Positions 26,740 through 36,562 of a DNA stretch of 64,000 nt are shown here, one piece after another; position 1 is the stretch's first letter, and the number at the start of each line of letters is the position of its first letter. The stretch is from Klebsiella indica (GTDB lineage Bacteria > Pseudomonadota > Gammaproteobacteria > Enterobacterales > Enterobacteriaceae): positions 1 to 64,000 of the forward strand of contig NZ_VCHQ01000011.1 of assembly GCF_005860775.1 (NCBI RefSeq), given 5' to 3'. A program made the translations under genes and the position numbers. Under the pieces are notes generated by a model. That model was not told the origin of the DNA, searched no databases, and saw only the letters and a list, made by a program, of their open reading frames with translations.

Positions 26740-29103
26740 ATGAAGACGTTGAAAAACTGGACCTTACGCCAACAACTGGATCACCACGTTGAGTTGACCG
26801 TCGATGGCCAGCACATCCTGTGCCTGTATGTCCTGGAAGAGAATATGTTCCGCGTGTTGCTGAAGCGGCACGGTCAGTTGGCGCTGGATCGTACCTGGAG
26901 TATCGCCCCACAGCAGGATGTGCCGTGGGAAGGACGCCCGCGCGAGGATTTGAGCGGCTTTAGCCTTCCCGCCTGGCAGCTAACAGAGCGCGACGGCATG
27001 CTGAGCATCGCCACCGAGCATCTGCGCGTCACCGTCCACCAGCCGCTGTGGCTGGAATGGTGCTACCGCGATGAAGTCGGCGAGTGGCAGCCGCTCGTTA
27101 ATGACCGCCCTACCAGCGCCTATCTGGCGAATGCGCACGGCGACGGCGTTGCCCACTACCTTAGCCGCCGTAAAGATGAACGCTTCTATGGTCTTGGTGA
27201 GAAGGCTGGCAATTTGCAACGTACCGGCAAACGCTATGAGATGCGTAACCTTGATGCCATGGGTTATAACGCGGTGAGCACCGACCCGCTGTACAAACAT
27301 ATTCCATTTACCATCGCTCAGCGCAGCGATATTAGCTACGGTCTGTTTTACGATAACCTGAGCAACTGCTGGCTGGATCTCGGGAACGAAATCGACAACT
27401 ATCATACCGCCTATCGCCGCTGGCAAGCGGAAGCAGGCGACATCGATTACTACATCTTTACCGGCAAGCGCGTGCTGGATGTCACCAAAGCCTTTGTGCG
27501 CCTGACGGGGAAAACGCTGTTCGGGCCGAAGTGGAGCCTGGGTTACAGCGGCTCAACCATGCATTACACCGACGCGCCGGATGCGCAAAACCAGCTGATG
27601 AACTTTATCCGTCTGTGCAATGAACACGCCATTCCATGCGACTCGTTCCAGCTCTCATCCGGCTATACCTCAATTAACGGCAAACGGTACGTCTTTAACT
27701 GGAACTATGACAAGGTGCCGCAGCCGAAGGTAATGAGCCAGGCATTCCACGATGCGGGGTTGCGGCTTGCGGCAAACATTAAACCGTGTCTGTTGCAGGA
27801 TCACCCACGCTACAACGAAGTCGCGGAAAGAGGGTTATTTATCCGTGATTCGGAAACCGACGCGCCGGAACGTTCAAGTTTCTGGGATGACGAAGGCTCT
27901 AACCTTGATTTCACCAATCCGCAAACCGTCGCCTGGTGGCAGGAAGGCGTCACCACGCAGTTGCTGAAGATGGGGATCGACGCCACCTGGAACGATAATA
28001 ACGAGTATGAAGTGTGGGACGGCGAAGCCCGTTGTCACGGATTTGGGCAGGAGATCGCCATCAAACATATTCGCCCGGTCATGCCGCTGCTCATGATGCG
28101 CGCTTCGCAGGAAGCTCAGCAGCGCTTTGCGCCGCACAAACGCCCGTATCTTATCTCTCGTTCCGGTTGCGCCGGGATGCAGCGCTACGTTCAGACCTGG
28201 AGCGGCGATAACCGTACCAACTGGGACACTCTGCGCTACAACATCCGTATGGGACTGGGAATGAGTCTCTCCGGGCTATTTAATATCGGCCACGATGTCG
28301 GCGGTTTCTCTGGCGAAAAGCCGGATCCGGAACTGTTCGTGCGCTGGGTACAGAACGGCGTCATGCATCCACGGTTCACCATTCACTCGTGGAATGACGA
28401 TCATACGGTGAATGAGCCGTGGATGTACCCAGGCGTGACGTCGGCGATTCGTAGCGCGATTGAGCTGCGCTATCGTCTGCTGCCGTACCTCTACACGCTG
28501 CTGTGGCAGGCGCACGCCGACGACGAGCCGATGCTGCGCCCCACTTTCCTCGACCACGAACACGACGCGCAAACCTTCGCAGAGTGCGACGACTTCCTGC
28601 TTGGCCGCGATATTCTGGTGGCGAGCGTGGTGGAGCCCGGTCAACGTGAACGCCGCGTCTGGCTGCCGGATAACGAAACCGGCTGGTACGATTTCGATAG
28701 CCACGAATGGTTTTCTGGCGGTCAGTGGATCACCCTGAGCGCGCCGCTGGAAAAACTGCCGCTGCTGGTACGCGCTGGCGCAGGTGTGCCGCTGAGCGAA
28801 CGGATCGCTCATGTCAGCGCTGAGCACGACGATACCCGCGAACTGAAACTGTTCCCGGTCAAAGGCGTGGGGACAACATCCGGTCTGCTGTTTGAAGACG
28901 ATGGCGAAAGCTGGGGTTATCAGACGGGCAATGCCTTGTGGGTGGAGTGGGAGATGGCGTGTGACGGTTCCACCATCAACCTGAAAATCAACGCACGCGG
29001 TGATTATCGTCCGGCGTGGAACGCGCTGAAGGTATCGTTACCGGCGGGGGAAAAACGCACGCTGCGGGTGAATGGCGTTGAAGGGAGTGAGTGGGTGCTC
29101 TGA
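26740..29103 (+). CDS. glycoside hydrolase family 31, alpha-glucosidase type
   Basis: This 787-residue cytosolic (no signal peptide) GH31 hydrolase has an N-terminal beta-sandwich (to about residue 240), a TIM barrel and a C-terminal beta domain. The nucleophile is Asp419 in TWNDNNEYEVWD and the acid/base is Asp490 in WSGDNRTNWDTL. The WNDxNE form is that of alpha-glucosidases; alpha-xylosidases such as YicI have a different motif. The partner transporter lies 16 bp upstream, so imported sugar is presumably its substrate. The start is ATG at 26740, after GAGAGAGTGG. A REP pair lies just downstream. Confidence 0.87.
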   Translation: MKTLKNWTLRQQLDHHVELTVDGQHILCLYVLEENMFRVLLKRHGQLALDRTWSIAPQQDVPWEGRPREDLSGFSLPAWQLTERDGMLSIATEHLRVTVHQPLWLEWCYRDEVGEWQPLVNDRPTSAYLANAHGDGVAHYLSRRKDERFYGLGEKAGNLQRTGKRYEMRNLDAMGYNAVSTDPLYKHIPFTIAQRSDISYGLFYDNLSNCWLDLGNEIDNYHTAYRRWQAEAGDIDYYIFTGKRVLDVTKAFVRLTGKTLFGPKWSLGYSGSTMHYTDAPDAQNQLMNFIRLCNEHAIPCDSFQLSSGYTSINGKRYVFNWNYDKVPQPKVMSQAFHDAGLRLAANIKPCLLQDHPRYNEVAERGLFIRDSETDAPERSSFWDDEGSNLDFTNPQTVAWWQEGVTTQLLKMGIDATWNDNNEYEVWDGEARCHGFGQEIAIKHIRPVMPLLMMRASQEAQQRFAPHKRPYLISRSGCAGMQRYVQTWSGDNRTNWDTLRYNIRMGLGMSLSGLFNIGHDVGGFSGEKPDPELFVRWVQNGVMHPRFTIHSWNDDHTVNEPWMYPGVTSAIRSAIELRYRLLPYLYTLLWQAHADDEPMLRPTFLDHEHDAQTFAECDDFLLGRDILVASVVEPGQRERRVWLPDNETGWYDFDSHEWFSGGQWITLSAPLEKLPLLVRAGAGVPLSERIAHVSAEHDDTRELKLFPVKGVGTTSGLLFEDDGESWGYQTGNALWVEWEMACDGSTINLKINARGDYRPAWNALKVSLPAGEKRTLRVNGVEGSEWVL

Positions 29104-29108
29104 AAATT

Positions 29109-29180
29109 GCCGGGTGGCGGCTTCGCCTTACCCGGCCTACAAACTGTAGCGCAGGCCCGGTGAGCGTAGCGCCGCCGGGC
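29109..29180. repeat. BIME: two REP units in inverted orientation
   Basis: GCCGGGTGGCGGCTTCGCC (from 29109) and a second unit containing GCGCAGGCCCGGTGAGCG with CGCCGCCGGGC (29146-29180) are complementary REP units facing each other. They lie between the convergent ends of the GH31 gene and ybiT and take the place of an ordinary terminator. Confidence 0.85.
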
Positions 29181-29189
29181 ATCAGCGTG

Positions 29190-30782
29190 TTACTCGATCC
29201 CTTTACTACGCAGATAATCTTCGTAGTTGCCGCTGAAGTCCACCACGCGCTCAGGCGTAATTTCTATCACCCGGGTCGCCAGCGAGCTGACGAATTCGCG
29301 GTCATGGGAGACGAAGATCAGCGTGCCCTGATACATCTCAAGCGCCATGTTCAGCGATTCGATCGATTCCATATCCAGGTGGTTGGTCGGTTCGTCCATC
29401 ACCAGAATATTCGGTTTCTGCATCATTAGTTTACCGAACAGCATACGGCCCTTTTCACCACCGGAGAGCACTTTTGCGGGCTTCTTGATATCGTCCTGGC
29501 TAAACAGCAGACGACCAAGAATGCTGCGCACCGCCTGCTCGTCGTCACCTTCCTGTTTCCACTGGCTCATCCAGTCAAACACCGTCAGGTCATTTTCAAA
29601 TTCATATTCATGATCCTGCGCGTAATAGCCAATGCGCGCATTTTCTGACCATTTCACGGTGCCGTTATCCGGCGCCAGATCGCCCACCAGGGTTTTCAGC
29701 AGCGTCGATTTACCCACGCCGTTGGTACCGAGGACCGCCAGCTTTTCACCCACTTCCAGCAGCAGATTGACGCCTTTAAACAATGGACCGTTATCAAAGC
29801 CTTTCGCCAGCGCTTCCACTTCCAGTGCGTTACGGAACAGCTTTTTATCCTGCTCGAAACGGATGAACGGGTTCTGCCGGCTGGAGGCCTTCACCTCATC
29901 AAGTTTGATTTTGTCAATCTGGCGAGCGCGGGAGGTGGCCTGGCGAGATTTAGAGGCATTGGCGCTAAAGCGGCTAACGAAGGATTGCAGTTCAGCAATT
30001 TGCGCCTTTTTCTTGGCGTTATCAGCCAGCAGACGCTCACGGGCCTGCGTCGCTGCGGTCATGTACTCGTCATAATTGCCCGGATAGACACGCAGTTCGC
30101 CGTAATCGAGATCCGCCATATGGGTGCAGACCATATTCAGGAAGTGACGGTCGTGCGAAATGATGATCATGGTGCTGTCACGTTCGTTCAGCACCTGCTC
30201 CAGCCAGCGAATAGTATCGATATCCAGGTTGTTCGTCGGTTCATCAAGCAGCAGAATATCCGGGTTGGAGAACAACGCCTGAGCCAGCAACACACGCAGC
30301 TTCCAGCCGGGGGCAACTTCGCTCATTGGGCCATAATGCTGTTCGATCGGAATACCGACGCCGAGCAGCAGTTCACCAGCGCGCGCTTCGGCGGAATAAC
30401 CGTCCATCTCGCCATACTGCACTTCGAGATCGGCGACTTTATAGCCATCCTCTTCGCTCATCTCTGCCAGAGAGTAGATGCGATCGCGCTCCTGCTTTAC
30501 TTGCCACAGTTCAGCATGGCCCATAATGACCGTATCCAGCACGCTGAATTCTTCAAAGGCAAACTGATCCTGACGCAGTTTACCGATACGCTCGTTAGGG
30601 TCGAGGGAAACGTTGCCCAGCGTTGGCTCCAGATCGCCGCCGAGGATCTTCATAAAGGTGGACTTACCGCTACCGTTGGCACCAATCAAGCCGTAGCGGT
30701 TGCCGCCGCCAAATTTGACGGAAATATTTTCGAACAGCGGCTTACTGCCGAACTGCATGGTGACGTTACTGGATACTAGCAC
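29190..30782 (-). CDS. ybiT: ABC-F ATPase YbiT
   Basis: This 530-residue cytosolic ABC-F protein acts on the ribosome (translation factor of the EttA/Uup/YheS class), not in transport. It has two ABC domains, Walker [10 protein letters not shown] and GTNGVGKST, joined by a charged linker of about 80 residues that reaches the ribosomal P site ([20 protein letters not shown] region). The second domain has the LSGGEKGRM signature; the first has [10 protein letters not shown] in its place. Walker B motifs are [11 protein letters not shown] and [11 protein letters not shown]. Length equals E. coli YbiT. In K-12 it neighbours ybiU and ybiS. Confidence 0.96.
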   Translation of the reverse strand: MLVSSNVTMQFGSKPLFENISVKFGGGNRYGLIGANGSGKSTFMKILGGDLEPTLGNVSLDPNERIGKLRQDQFAFEEFSVLDTVIMGHAELWQVKQERDRIYSLAEMSEEDGYKVADLEVQYGEMDGYSAEARAGELLLGVGIPIEQHYGPMSEVAPGWKLRVLLAQALFSNPDILLLDEPTNNLDIDTIRWLEQVLNERDSTMIIISHDRHFLNMVCTHMADLDYGELRVYPGNYDEYMTAATQARERLLADNAKKKAQIAELQSFVSRFSANASKSRQATSRARQIDKIKLDEVKASSRQNPFIRFEQDKKLFRNALEVEALAKGFDNGPLFKGVNLLLEVGEKLAVLGTNGVGKSTLLKTLVGDLAPDNGTVKWSENARIGYYAQDHEYEFENDLTVFDWMSQWKQEGDDEQAVRSILGRLLFSQDDIKKPAKVLSGGEKGRMLFGKLMMQKPNILVMDEPTNHLDMESIESLNMALEMYQGTLIFVSHDREFVSSLATRVIEITPERVVDFSGNYEDYLRSKGIE

Positions 30783-30964
30783 GGGGTTATCCTGACAAAT
30801 GAGAATGAGAAGTGTGATAAACCAGACATTATGCCAGCAAATGCTTCACTTTTCACGGGCCGTTATAAAATCATCAATGTGGCTTGTGTTAGGGTCAGTG
30901 TCATATTGCGCGGTTACACTGTTTATTACTGCGTGATTTTTCTACTTAAACATGGAAGGAACCT

Positions 30965-31747
30965 ATGAAAAGACTCTCCAGCCATCCGGCTTTCTTATCG
31001 CTACAGGGCGGTATCAACTTTCGCGATCTGGGCGGCCAGCGTACCGCCGATGGCCGCCGCGTGCGCTCAGGTAAACTGTTCCGCTCCGGCTCGCTGCATA
31101 TGATGACCGCCGATGACTTAAGCCATCTCGACGCAATCCCCCTTAGCCGGGTGATTGATTATCGCGACCCGGGAGAAGTCAGGCGCAGTCCCGACAAGCT
31201 AAACGAACTGGCTCACTACCTTAATGCTCCCGCTAACCCACTCGTTCACCACGTCAACGCAAAAGTGACCGAGTTTAACGCCGCGACGCTTAATGCCGTT
31301 GACGGTCAACAGTTTATGCTGGAGCTGTATCGTCAGTTGCCGTTCAACAACCCTGCCTACCGCCAGTTGGTCAAATGGCTGATGGAGCCATTCGACGGCG
31401 CGCTGTTACAGCATTGTGCGGTGGGTAAAGACCGTACCGGCATTGGCTGTGCGCTGACGCTGTTGGCGCTCGGCTGCGATCGACATACGGTGATGGAGGA
31501 ATACCTGCTCACCCAGGGCATGCTGATGCAGGTTGAAGAATTCATGCTCGAATCGCTCGGCGACGCATTGACCGCCCGCGGACGGCAGACCCTGGCGGAA
31601 ATCATGACGGTTCATGAGTCATATCTTACCGCGGCTCTCGCCCAGATTGATGAACGCTACGCAAGTATTGACGCCTGGCTTGAGCAAGAGTATCAGCTCA
31701 CGCCGTCGGCGCGCGAAGCCCTTCAGTCGCGGCTTCTGGAGGGGTAA
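30965..31747 (+). CDS. protein-tyrosine phosphatase, Y_phosphatase3 family
   Basis: This 260-residue cytosolic phosphatase carries the active-site P-loop HCAVGKDRTG with nucleophile Cys151; the lysine-aspartate pair after the glycine is typical of bacterial dual-specificity/phosphoinositide-type phosphatases (IphP, Listeria LipA). The N-terminal GGINFRDLGG motif is also diagnostic. A strong GGAAGGAAC ribosome site precedes the ATG. It stands between ybiT and ldtB, where K-12 has nothing, so it is an insertion relative to K-12. No signal peptide is visible. Its substrate is unknown. Confidence 0.88.
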   Translation: MKRLSSHPAFLSLQGGINFRDLGGQRTADGRRVRSGKLFRSGSLHMMTADDLSHLDAIPLSRVIDYRDPGEVRRSPDKLNELAHYLNAPANPLVHHVNAKVTEFNAATLNAVDGQQFMLELYRQLPFNNPAYRQLVKWLMEPFDGALLQHCAVGKDRTGIGCALTLLALGCDRHTVMEEYLLTQGMLMQVEEFMLESLGDALTARGRQTLAEIMTVHESYLTAALAQIDERYASIDAWLEQEYQLTPSAREALQSRLLEG

Positions 31748-31845
31748 CCCCCTCCCGTTTTCACACCGGCAATTGTCCTGATGGTCAGTAACCGCACATG
31801 GCATGCATAGCAGCAGGAAAAAAATGTGATTTCGTACACATCTCA

Positions 31846-31875
31846 TTTACCTGTTTGCCAGAATGCACATATAAT
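31846..31875 (+). promoter_or_regulatory. ldtB promoter
   Basis: TTTACC (31846-31851) and a perfect TATAAT (31870-31875) are separated by 18 bp, with the ldtB start 73 bp downstream. Confidence 0.6.
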
Positions 31876-31948
31876 GCGCTCCCATCGACTTCCTGTTTAA
31901 ACTGACAAAGGCCAGTGTGGCATTAACATCGCCCACGACATAAAGCAT

Positions 31949-32863
31949 ATGAAATTATCAACTCTCATCGCGGCAGCCTTCGCAATCGTGGGCTTTTGCA
32001 ACACAGCTTCTGCTGTAACCTATCCACTGCCTACTGACGGCAGCCGTCTGATTGGCCAGAATCAGGTCATTACCGTTCCGGAAGATAACAAGCAGCCGCT
32101 GGAATATTTTGCCGCTGAATACCAGATGGGTTTGTCCAACATGCTGGAGGCCAACCCTGGCGTGGATACCTTTCTGCCGAAAGGCGGTACCGTGCTGAAT
32201 ATCCCGCAGCAGCTGATCCTGCCGGACACCGTTCATGAAGGGATTGTTATCAACAGCGCGGAAATGCGCCTCTACTACTATCCGAAAGGCACCAACACCG
32301 TCATCGTGCTGCCTATCGGTATCGGCCAGTTAGGTAAAGACACGCCGATCAACTGGGTCACCAAAGTTGAGCGCAAAAAAGCAGGCCCGACCTGGACCCC
32401 TACCGCGAAAATGCACGCGGAATATATTGCCGCAGGCGAACCGCTGCCAGCCGTTGTCCCGGCCGGCCCTGACAATCCGATGGGGCTGTATGCGCTCTAT
32501 ATTGGCCGCCTGTACGCCATTCATGGCACCAACGCCAACTTCGGTATCGGCCTGCGCGTCAGCCACGGCTGCGTGCGTCTGCGTAACGACGACATCAAAT
32601 TCCTGTTTGAAAACGTGCCGGTCGGCACACGCGTTGAGTTTATCGATGAGCCGGTGAAAGCCACCACCGAGCCTGACGGCAGCCGTTTCATTGAAGTGCA
32701 CAACCCGCTGTCTACTACCGAAGAGCAGTTCCAGGGCAATGAAATCGTGCCAATTACCCTGAGCAAGGCGGTACAGGCGGTAACGGGTCAGAGTGATGTT
32801 GACCAGAGCGTGCTGGAACAGGCCATTCACAACCGTTCCGGCATGCCGGTGCGCCTGAACTAA
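31949..32863 (+). CDS. ldtB: L,D-transpeptidase LdtB (YbiS)
   Basis: This 304-residue periplasmic enzyme links Braun lipoprotein to peptidoglycan. A signal peptide ([20 protein letters not shown], then SA before VTYPLP) precedes a LysM domain ([20 protein letters not shown]) and the YkuD catalytic domain with Cys208 in the SHGCVRLRN motif and a conserved histidine in YAIHGTN. It is nearly identical along its length to E. coli YbiS (306 residues). A good sigma-70 promoter lies upstream and a strong terminator downstream. Confidence 0.96.
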   Translation: MKLSTLIAAAFAIVGFCNTASAVTYPLPTDGSRLIGQNQVITVPEDNKQPLEYFAAEYQMGLSNMLEANPGVDTFLPKGGTVLNIPQQLILPDTVHEGIVINSAEMRLYYYPKGTNTVIVLPIGIGQLGKDTPINWVTKVERKKAGPTWTPTAKMHAEYIAAGEPLPAVVPAGPDNPMGLYALYIGRLYAIHGTNANFGIGLRVSHGCVRLRNDDIKFLFENVPVGTRVEFIDEPVKATTEPDGSRFIEVHNPLSTTEEQFQGNEIVPITLSKAVQAVTGQSDVDQSVLEQAIHNRSGMPVRLN

Positions 32864-32881
32864 CGGCACATAATGCACAGC

Positions 32882-32907
32882 GGCGGGCCAGGGCCCGCCC
32901 TTTTTTT
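32882..32907. terminator. strong terminator after ldtB
   Basis: GGCGGGCC (32882-32889) and GGCCCGCC (32892-32899) form a perfect 8-bp stem with a 2-base loop, followed by seven T. Its T-run overlaps the last codons of the convergent gntR-type gene, so it ends the ldtB transcript. Confidence 0.9.
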
Positions 32908-33622
32908 ATCCGTTATTGACCAGAATAATGCCGCCGTGATCGTAGCGATAGTGGCAATGGGCATACTCCAGCGGCGTACCGTCCTCCAGATAGACGACCT
33001 GTTCCACTTCCAGTACCGGATCGCCGGGCTCGCAGTTGAGGTATTCTCTATCCAGTTCTTGCGGTTTCATCGCCCGAACCACACGATATGAACCCATTAT
33101 TTTTAGCCCCAGCGTCTCCCGCACGTAGCGAAACACCGAGCTTTCCAGATGCGTTTTATTCAGGCCGGGAACCAGCGCCACGGGCATCACGGTCAGATCC
33201 AGCGACACGGGTTCATCATTAAGCAGCCGCAGGCGAACAAAATCATAGACTGGCGCATCAGCGTCAATCAGCAGCGAACTTTGCTCTTTTTCTGTCGGAA
33301 AGCGCAGCTCAAAACGAATCACCCGGCTTGCCACTTCGCCCAGGTGTTCCCAGGTTTTGGTCGCGCCAAAATAGTCGCTACCGGGCAAATCCCACTGCGA
33401 AAGCTGCAGGAAATTTTTGCGCACGAACGTGCCCTGCCCCTTACGGGTATAAATTAGCCCTTCAACGATAAGCTGGCGCATCGCCTGCTGGATCGTCATT
33501 CGGCTGGTACTGAACTCCGCTGCTAACGCGAACTGATCCGGTAATGGCGCGCTGGCGGGATACTGCTGACTGATAATTCGCTTTTTAATTTCCCGCGCAA
33601 TCAAAAGATACTTTGCCGCCAT
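32906..33622 (-). CDS. GntR/HutC-family (UTRA) transcriptional regulator
   Basis: This 238-residue cytosolic repressor has an N-terminal winged helix (residues 1-70, with DQFALAAEFSTSRMTIQQAMRQL and the wing RKGQGTFV) and a C-terminal UTRA effector domain (about 90-230), the HutC subfamily that senses sugar phosphates. Its start codon lies 9 bp after the PTS gene stop, and its ribosome site GGAAC overlaps that end, so it is the last gene of the GH1-EIIC-gntR operon. It most likely binds the double palindrome upstream of the GH1 gene, making the operon self-regulated. Confidence 0.9.
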   Translation of the reverse strand: MAAKYLLIAREIKKRIISQQYPASAPLPDQFALAAEFSTSRMTIQQAMRQLIVEGLIYTRKGQGTFVRKNFLQLSQWDLPGSDYFGATKTWEHLGEVASRVIRFELRFPTEKEQSSLLIDADAPVYDFVRLRLLNDEPVSLDLTVMPVALVPGLNKTHLESSVFRYVRETLGLKIMGSYRVVRAMKPQELDREYLNCEPGDPVLEVEQVVYLEDGTPLEYAHCHYRYDHGGIILVNNG

Positions 33623-33631
33623 TACCGTTCC

Positions 33632-34954
33632 TTATTGTTTGTTTATCCCGTTGTTTTTTAAGGCCACTCGCTCAGCAACCTTGAGGAAAGGCAGGTAGAA
33701 GAATACACCAAAGATGATGATGATCAACTGTACCACGACCGCCCGCCAGTCTCCCGCCGTCGCCAGCCAGGCGCTGAGTATCGGCGGCGTGGTCCACGGG
33801 ATCATGACCACGCAGCGCGACATGAGTCCCAGCGTGGTGCAAAGCCAGGCGAAATAGATGCCGATGGCGGGTAGCAGCACAAACGGGATCATCAGCGGCA
33901 CGTTAAACACGATCGGCAAACCGAAAATCACCGGCTCGTTGATATTAAACAGCCCGGGCGTAATGGCAAGACGCGCCACCTGCTTCGAGGCCCGCTGACG
34001 CGAAAAGAGAAAAATAGCGATCAGCAAGGAAACGGTGCTGCCGGTGCCGCCAATCATGCCGAAGGTCGGCACAAAGATATTATTAATAATGTGCGGGATC
34101 GGCTGGCCGCTGGCGTAGGCCAGCATATTCTCATTGGTATTAATCAGCAGGAACGGCTCCAGCACCACCCCGTTCACCACAGTCTGATGAATACCCAGCG
34201 TAAACAAGAAGTTGCCAAAACTGTAGATAAAAAGGGTTCCCGGCAGACTGGTATTAATCAGCCGCAACGGCTGCTGGATAAGTGTGGTAATCAGATGAAT
34301 CAGATCGGTATGCAGCAGGTTATTCAGCAGGGCGGCAAGCACCGCGAACAGCGACAGCGTCAGAATGGCCGGGATCAGCGAGGAGAACGATTGCCCCACC
34401 GCCGGCGGAACGTTCTCTCCAAGATTGATTGTCAGACGCTTGATACTGGCGATCCGCATAAAGATTTCAGTCGCCAGCAGGCCAATAAGCACGCCCGCGA
34501 AGATCCCGGTGGAACCAATGTTGGCGAAGGTCAGCACCGAGGTCAGGCTTACCGTCGTTTTCCCGCCGACGGGCACCAGTTCCACCTGAATGGGCATCAT
34601 AATAATAAAACTGCATAGGGAAATGACGACAGTCGAAACCGGATTAGCGAAATTTTTGTTGCGCGCCAGCGCCCACGCAATCATCGGCGCAATCAGCAGC
34701 GCGGCAATATTCAGGGTCCCGTTGATAATCGCCTCGCCCCATACTTTAAAGTGCGCCAGCGTGTCGCCCTGTAATAGCCAGGGAAATACCACATTATTCA
34801 CCAGCACCGCCAGCCCGGCCAGAATGAAAATGGGCATGACGCCGGCAAATGCATCGCGCAGTGAACGCAAATGTACCTGATTTGCGATCCGCGCGGAAAA
34901 CTCAACAAAGCGATCGGTCAAAGACTGCATACTGGACGTTGTATTATCAGACAT
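33632..34954 (-). CDS. PTS permease EIIC, cellobiose/lactose family (CelB-like)
   Basis: This 440-residue inner-membrane channel component of a sugar phosphotransferase system has about 10 hydrophobic segments, the MPIFILAGLAVLVNN N-terminal helix, and the conserved NINEPVIFGLPIVFN substrate-site motif of the Lac/Cel EIIC family. No EIIA or EIIB gene lies nearby, so phosphate must come from EIIA/EIIB encoded elsewhere (for example Chb-type). AGAGGA precedes the ATG. The gap to the upstream GH1 gene is filled by a degenerate ERIC. Likely substrates are beta-glucosides such as cellobiose, arbutin or salicin. Confidence 0.9.
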   Translation of the reverse strand: MSDNTTSSMQSLTDRFVEFSARIANQVHLRSLRDAFAGVMPIFILAGLAVLVNNVVFPWLLQGDTLAHFKVWGEAIINGTLNIAALLIAPMIAWALARNKNFANPVSTVVISLCSFIIMMPIQVELVPVGGKTTVSLTSVLTFANIGSTGIFAGVLIGLLATEIFMRIASIKRLTINLGENVPPAVGQSFSSLIPAILTLSLFAVLAALLNNLLHTDLIHLITTLIQQPLRLINTSLPGTLFIYSFGNFLFTLGIHQTVVNGVVLEPFLLINTNENMLAYASGQPIPHIINNIFVPTFGMIGGTGSTVSLLIAIFLFSRQRASKQVARLAITPGLFNINEPVIFGLPIVFNVPLMIPFVLLPAIGIYFAWLCTTLGLMSRCVVMIPWTTPPILSAWLATAGDWRAVVVQLIIIIFGVFFYLPFLKVAERVALKNNGINKQ

Positions 34955-34982
34955 TTTGCAGAATCCTCTTTATCACTTACCC

Positions 34983-35161
34983 GTACTCCCCTGAATAATT
35001 CAGTTTGCAGACAGGGATTCAGCGAATGCATCCCTGCTCGCTTAGCGAAAATCCAACCACCGGGGCAATAAGTCTGCCGAAAACAGATTTATCGCTGTTT
35101 TCAGCCCCCGGGATGAGGACGATGGATAAACGCCCCTGCTGCCTGAAATATGACGGGGATA
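34983..35161. repeat. degenerate ERIC element with insertion (about 179 bp)
   Basis: The left end TACTCCCCTGAATAATTCAG with TTTGCAG follows the ERIC left arm, and the right end CTGCTGCCTGAAATATGACG with GGGATA follows the ERIC right arm. The central part is diverged and the total is about 50 bp longer than the standard 127, as in ERICs with internal insertions. It lies inside the operon between GH1 and EIIC, so it is transcribed and may process or attenuate the message. Confidence 0.6.
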
Positions 35162-35181
35162 ACCTGGCGCGGACTGCGCCG

Positions 35182-36558
35182 CTACATCTCTTCGCCGTTG
35201 CTGTGAATCACCCGTTTCAGCCACGCGTAGCTTTTCTTTGGTACCCGTTTAAGGTCTTTTAAATCATGGTTTTCGCGGTTGACGTAAACCACGCCATAGC
35301 GTTTACGCATATCGCCCTGCGAGCTGAGAATGTCGATAAGCCCCCAGCCGAGATAGCCGATCACCTGCGCGCCATCTTCAAAAATCGCCGCTTTCATGGC
35401 GTTGAGATGATCGCGGTGATAGGCGATGCGGTAATCGTCAGCAATTTGGTTTTCGCCATCCCAGGACTCAATAACTCCGATGCCGTTTTCAATCGGGAAC
35501 ACCGGCAGTCGCCAGTCGTTGTAGTAGCGGGTAATAATGGTCCTGAAGCCCAGCGGGTCGATCTGCCAGTCCCACTCGGTGGCCTTCAGATACGCATTCT
35601 TTTTATTGCCAAATCGCATGTAATCGTTCACCGGCGTGTCCGGCGGAATGAGATCGCTATCGAGAACCTTGCTGGCGTAGTAACTAAAAGCCAGATAGTC
35701 GACTTTTATCGTCGCCATCAGCGCCAGATCCTCCTCACGGTAGATATCATCAAAACCTTGTCGGGCGACAAAATGCATCACCTCCGGACTGTAGCCCTCT
35801 CCAGCGTAAGCCCGCAGCAGATTCTGATTGAAGAATTCATCCAGTTGTTGGGCGCAAAACATATCGCGCGGTTTGCAGGTCGCCGGATAGACCAGCGCAT
35901 GGGCCAGCATCCCCCCCATCAGACACTGTGGCTTAGCCTGATGCAGGTATTGCGTCAGATGAACATGGGCCATCATCACGTGATGCTGGATCTGATACAG
36001 CTCGCGGAGCGTTTTCTCTCCCCGCATATAGCCTGAGATCTGAAACGCGTCCGGCATATGATAAAGATTCTGCTCATTGAAGGTCAGCCACCACTTCACC
36101 TTGTCGCCAAAGCAGTCGATCATCTTCTTCCCGTAGCGAATAAAAGCGTCCATCACGCGGCGATCGGTGAAACCGTTGTCGCGTTCCGCCAGCGACAGCG
36201 GCATATCGAAGTGATACAGGCAGATCATCGGCTCAATATCGCGGGCGATCAGCGCATCAATAAACTGGTGATAAAAGGCGATCCCTTCGTCATTGAACTC
36301 ACCATCACCTTGCGGGCAGACGCGGCTCCAGGAAATCTGAAAGCGATAGCAGTTCATGCCCAAATCCTGCATAAGGTCGAAATCTTCCCGGTAACGGTGA
36401 TAAGCGTCGGTGGCCACCTTCCAGTCGGAAGCAAACTCTGCAGGCGGGCGGATATCGTAGACCGACATCCCCTTACCGCCCTCGTTCCACGCCCCTTCGG
36501 TTTGCATACTGGAAACTGAATTGCCCCATAAAAAATCGGCCGGCAGTGTTTTCTTCAT
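35182..36558 (-). CDS. 6-phospho-beta-glucosidase, GH1
   Basis: This 458-residue cytosolic TIM-barrel hydrolase splits phosphorylated beta-glucosides delivered by the PTS. Acid/base Glu162 is in LTFNEQN and nucleophile Glu357 is in FPIENG (most family members have ITENG). The C-terminal VPKKSYAWLKRVI retains the lysine-serine-tyrosine/phenylalanine group that binds the 6-phosphate. The start is ATG at 36558 with AGGTGAGG just upstream; a GTG three codons earlier is part of the operator arm. It is the first gene of the operon and directly follows the double operator. Confidence 0.92.
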   Translation of the reverse strand: MKKTLPADFLWGNSVSSMQTEGAWNEGGKGMSVYDIRPPAEFASDWKVATDAYHRYREDFDLMQDLGMNCYRFQISWSRVCPQGDGEFNDEGIAFYHQFIDALIARDIEPMICLYHFDMPLSLAERDNGFTDRRVMDAFIRYGKKMIDCFGDKVKWWLTFNEQNLYHMPDAFQISGYMRGEKTLRELYQIQHHVMMAHVHLTQYLHQAKPQCLMGGMLAHALVYPATCKPRDMFCAQQLDEFFNQNLLRAYAGEGYSPEVMHFVARQGFDDIYREEDLALMATIKVDYLAFSYYASKVLDSDLIPPDTPVNDYMRFGNKKNAYLKATEWDWQIDPLGFRTIITRYYNDWRLPVFPIENGIGVIESWDGENQIADDYRIAYHRDHLNAMKAAIFEDGAQVIGYLGWGLIDILSSQGDMRKRYGVVYVNRENHDLKDLKRVPKKSYAWLKRVIHSNGEEM

Positions 36559-36562
36559 CACC

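Noticed and set aside
29985-30779. 264-codon open frame opposite ybiT
   Set aside because: Antisense to a well-conserved ABC-F gene; no ribosome site or family features.
35266-36036. 256-codon open frame opposite the GH1 gene
   Set aside because: Antisense shadow of an intact glycosidase with catalytic residues in place.
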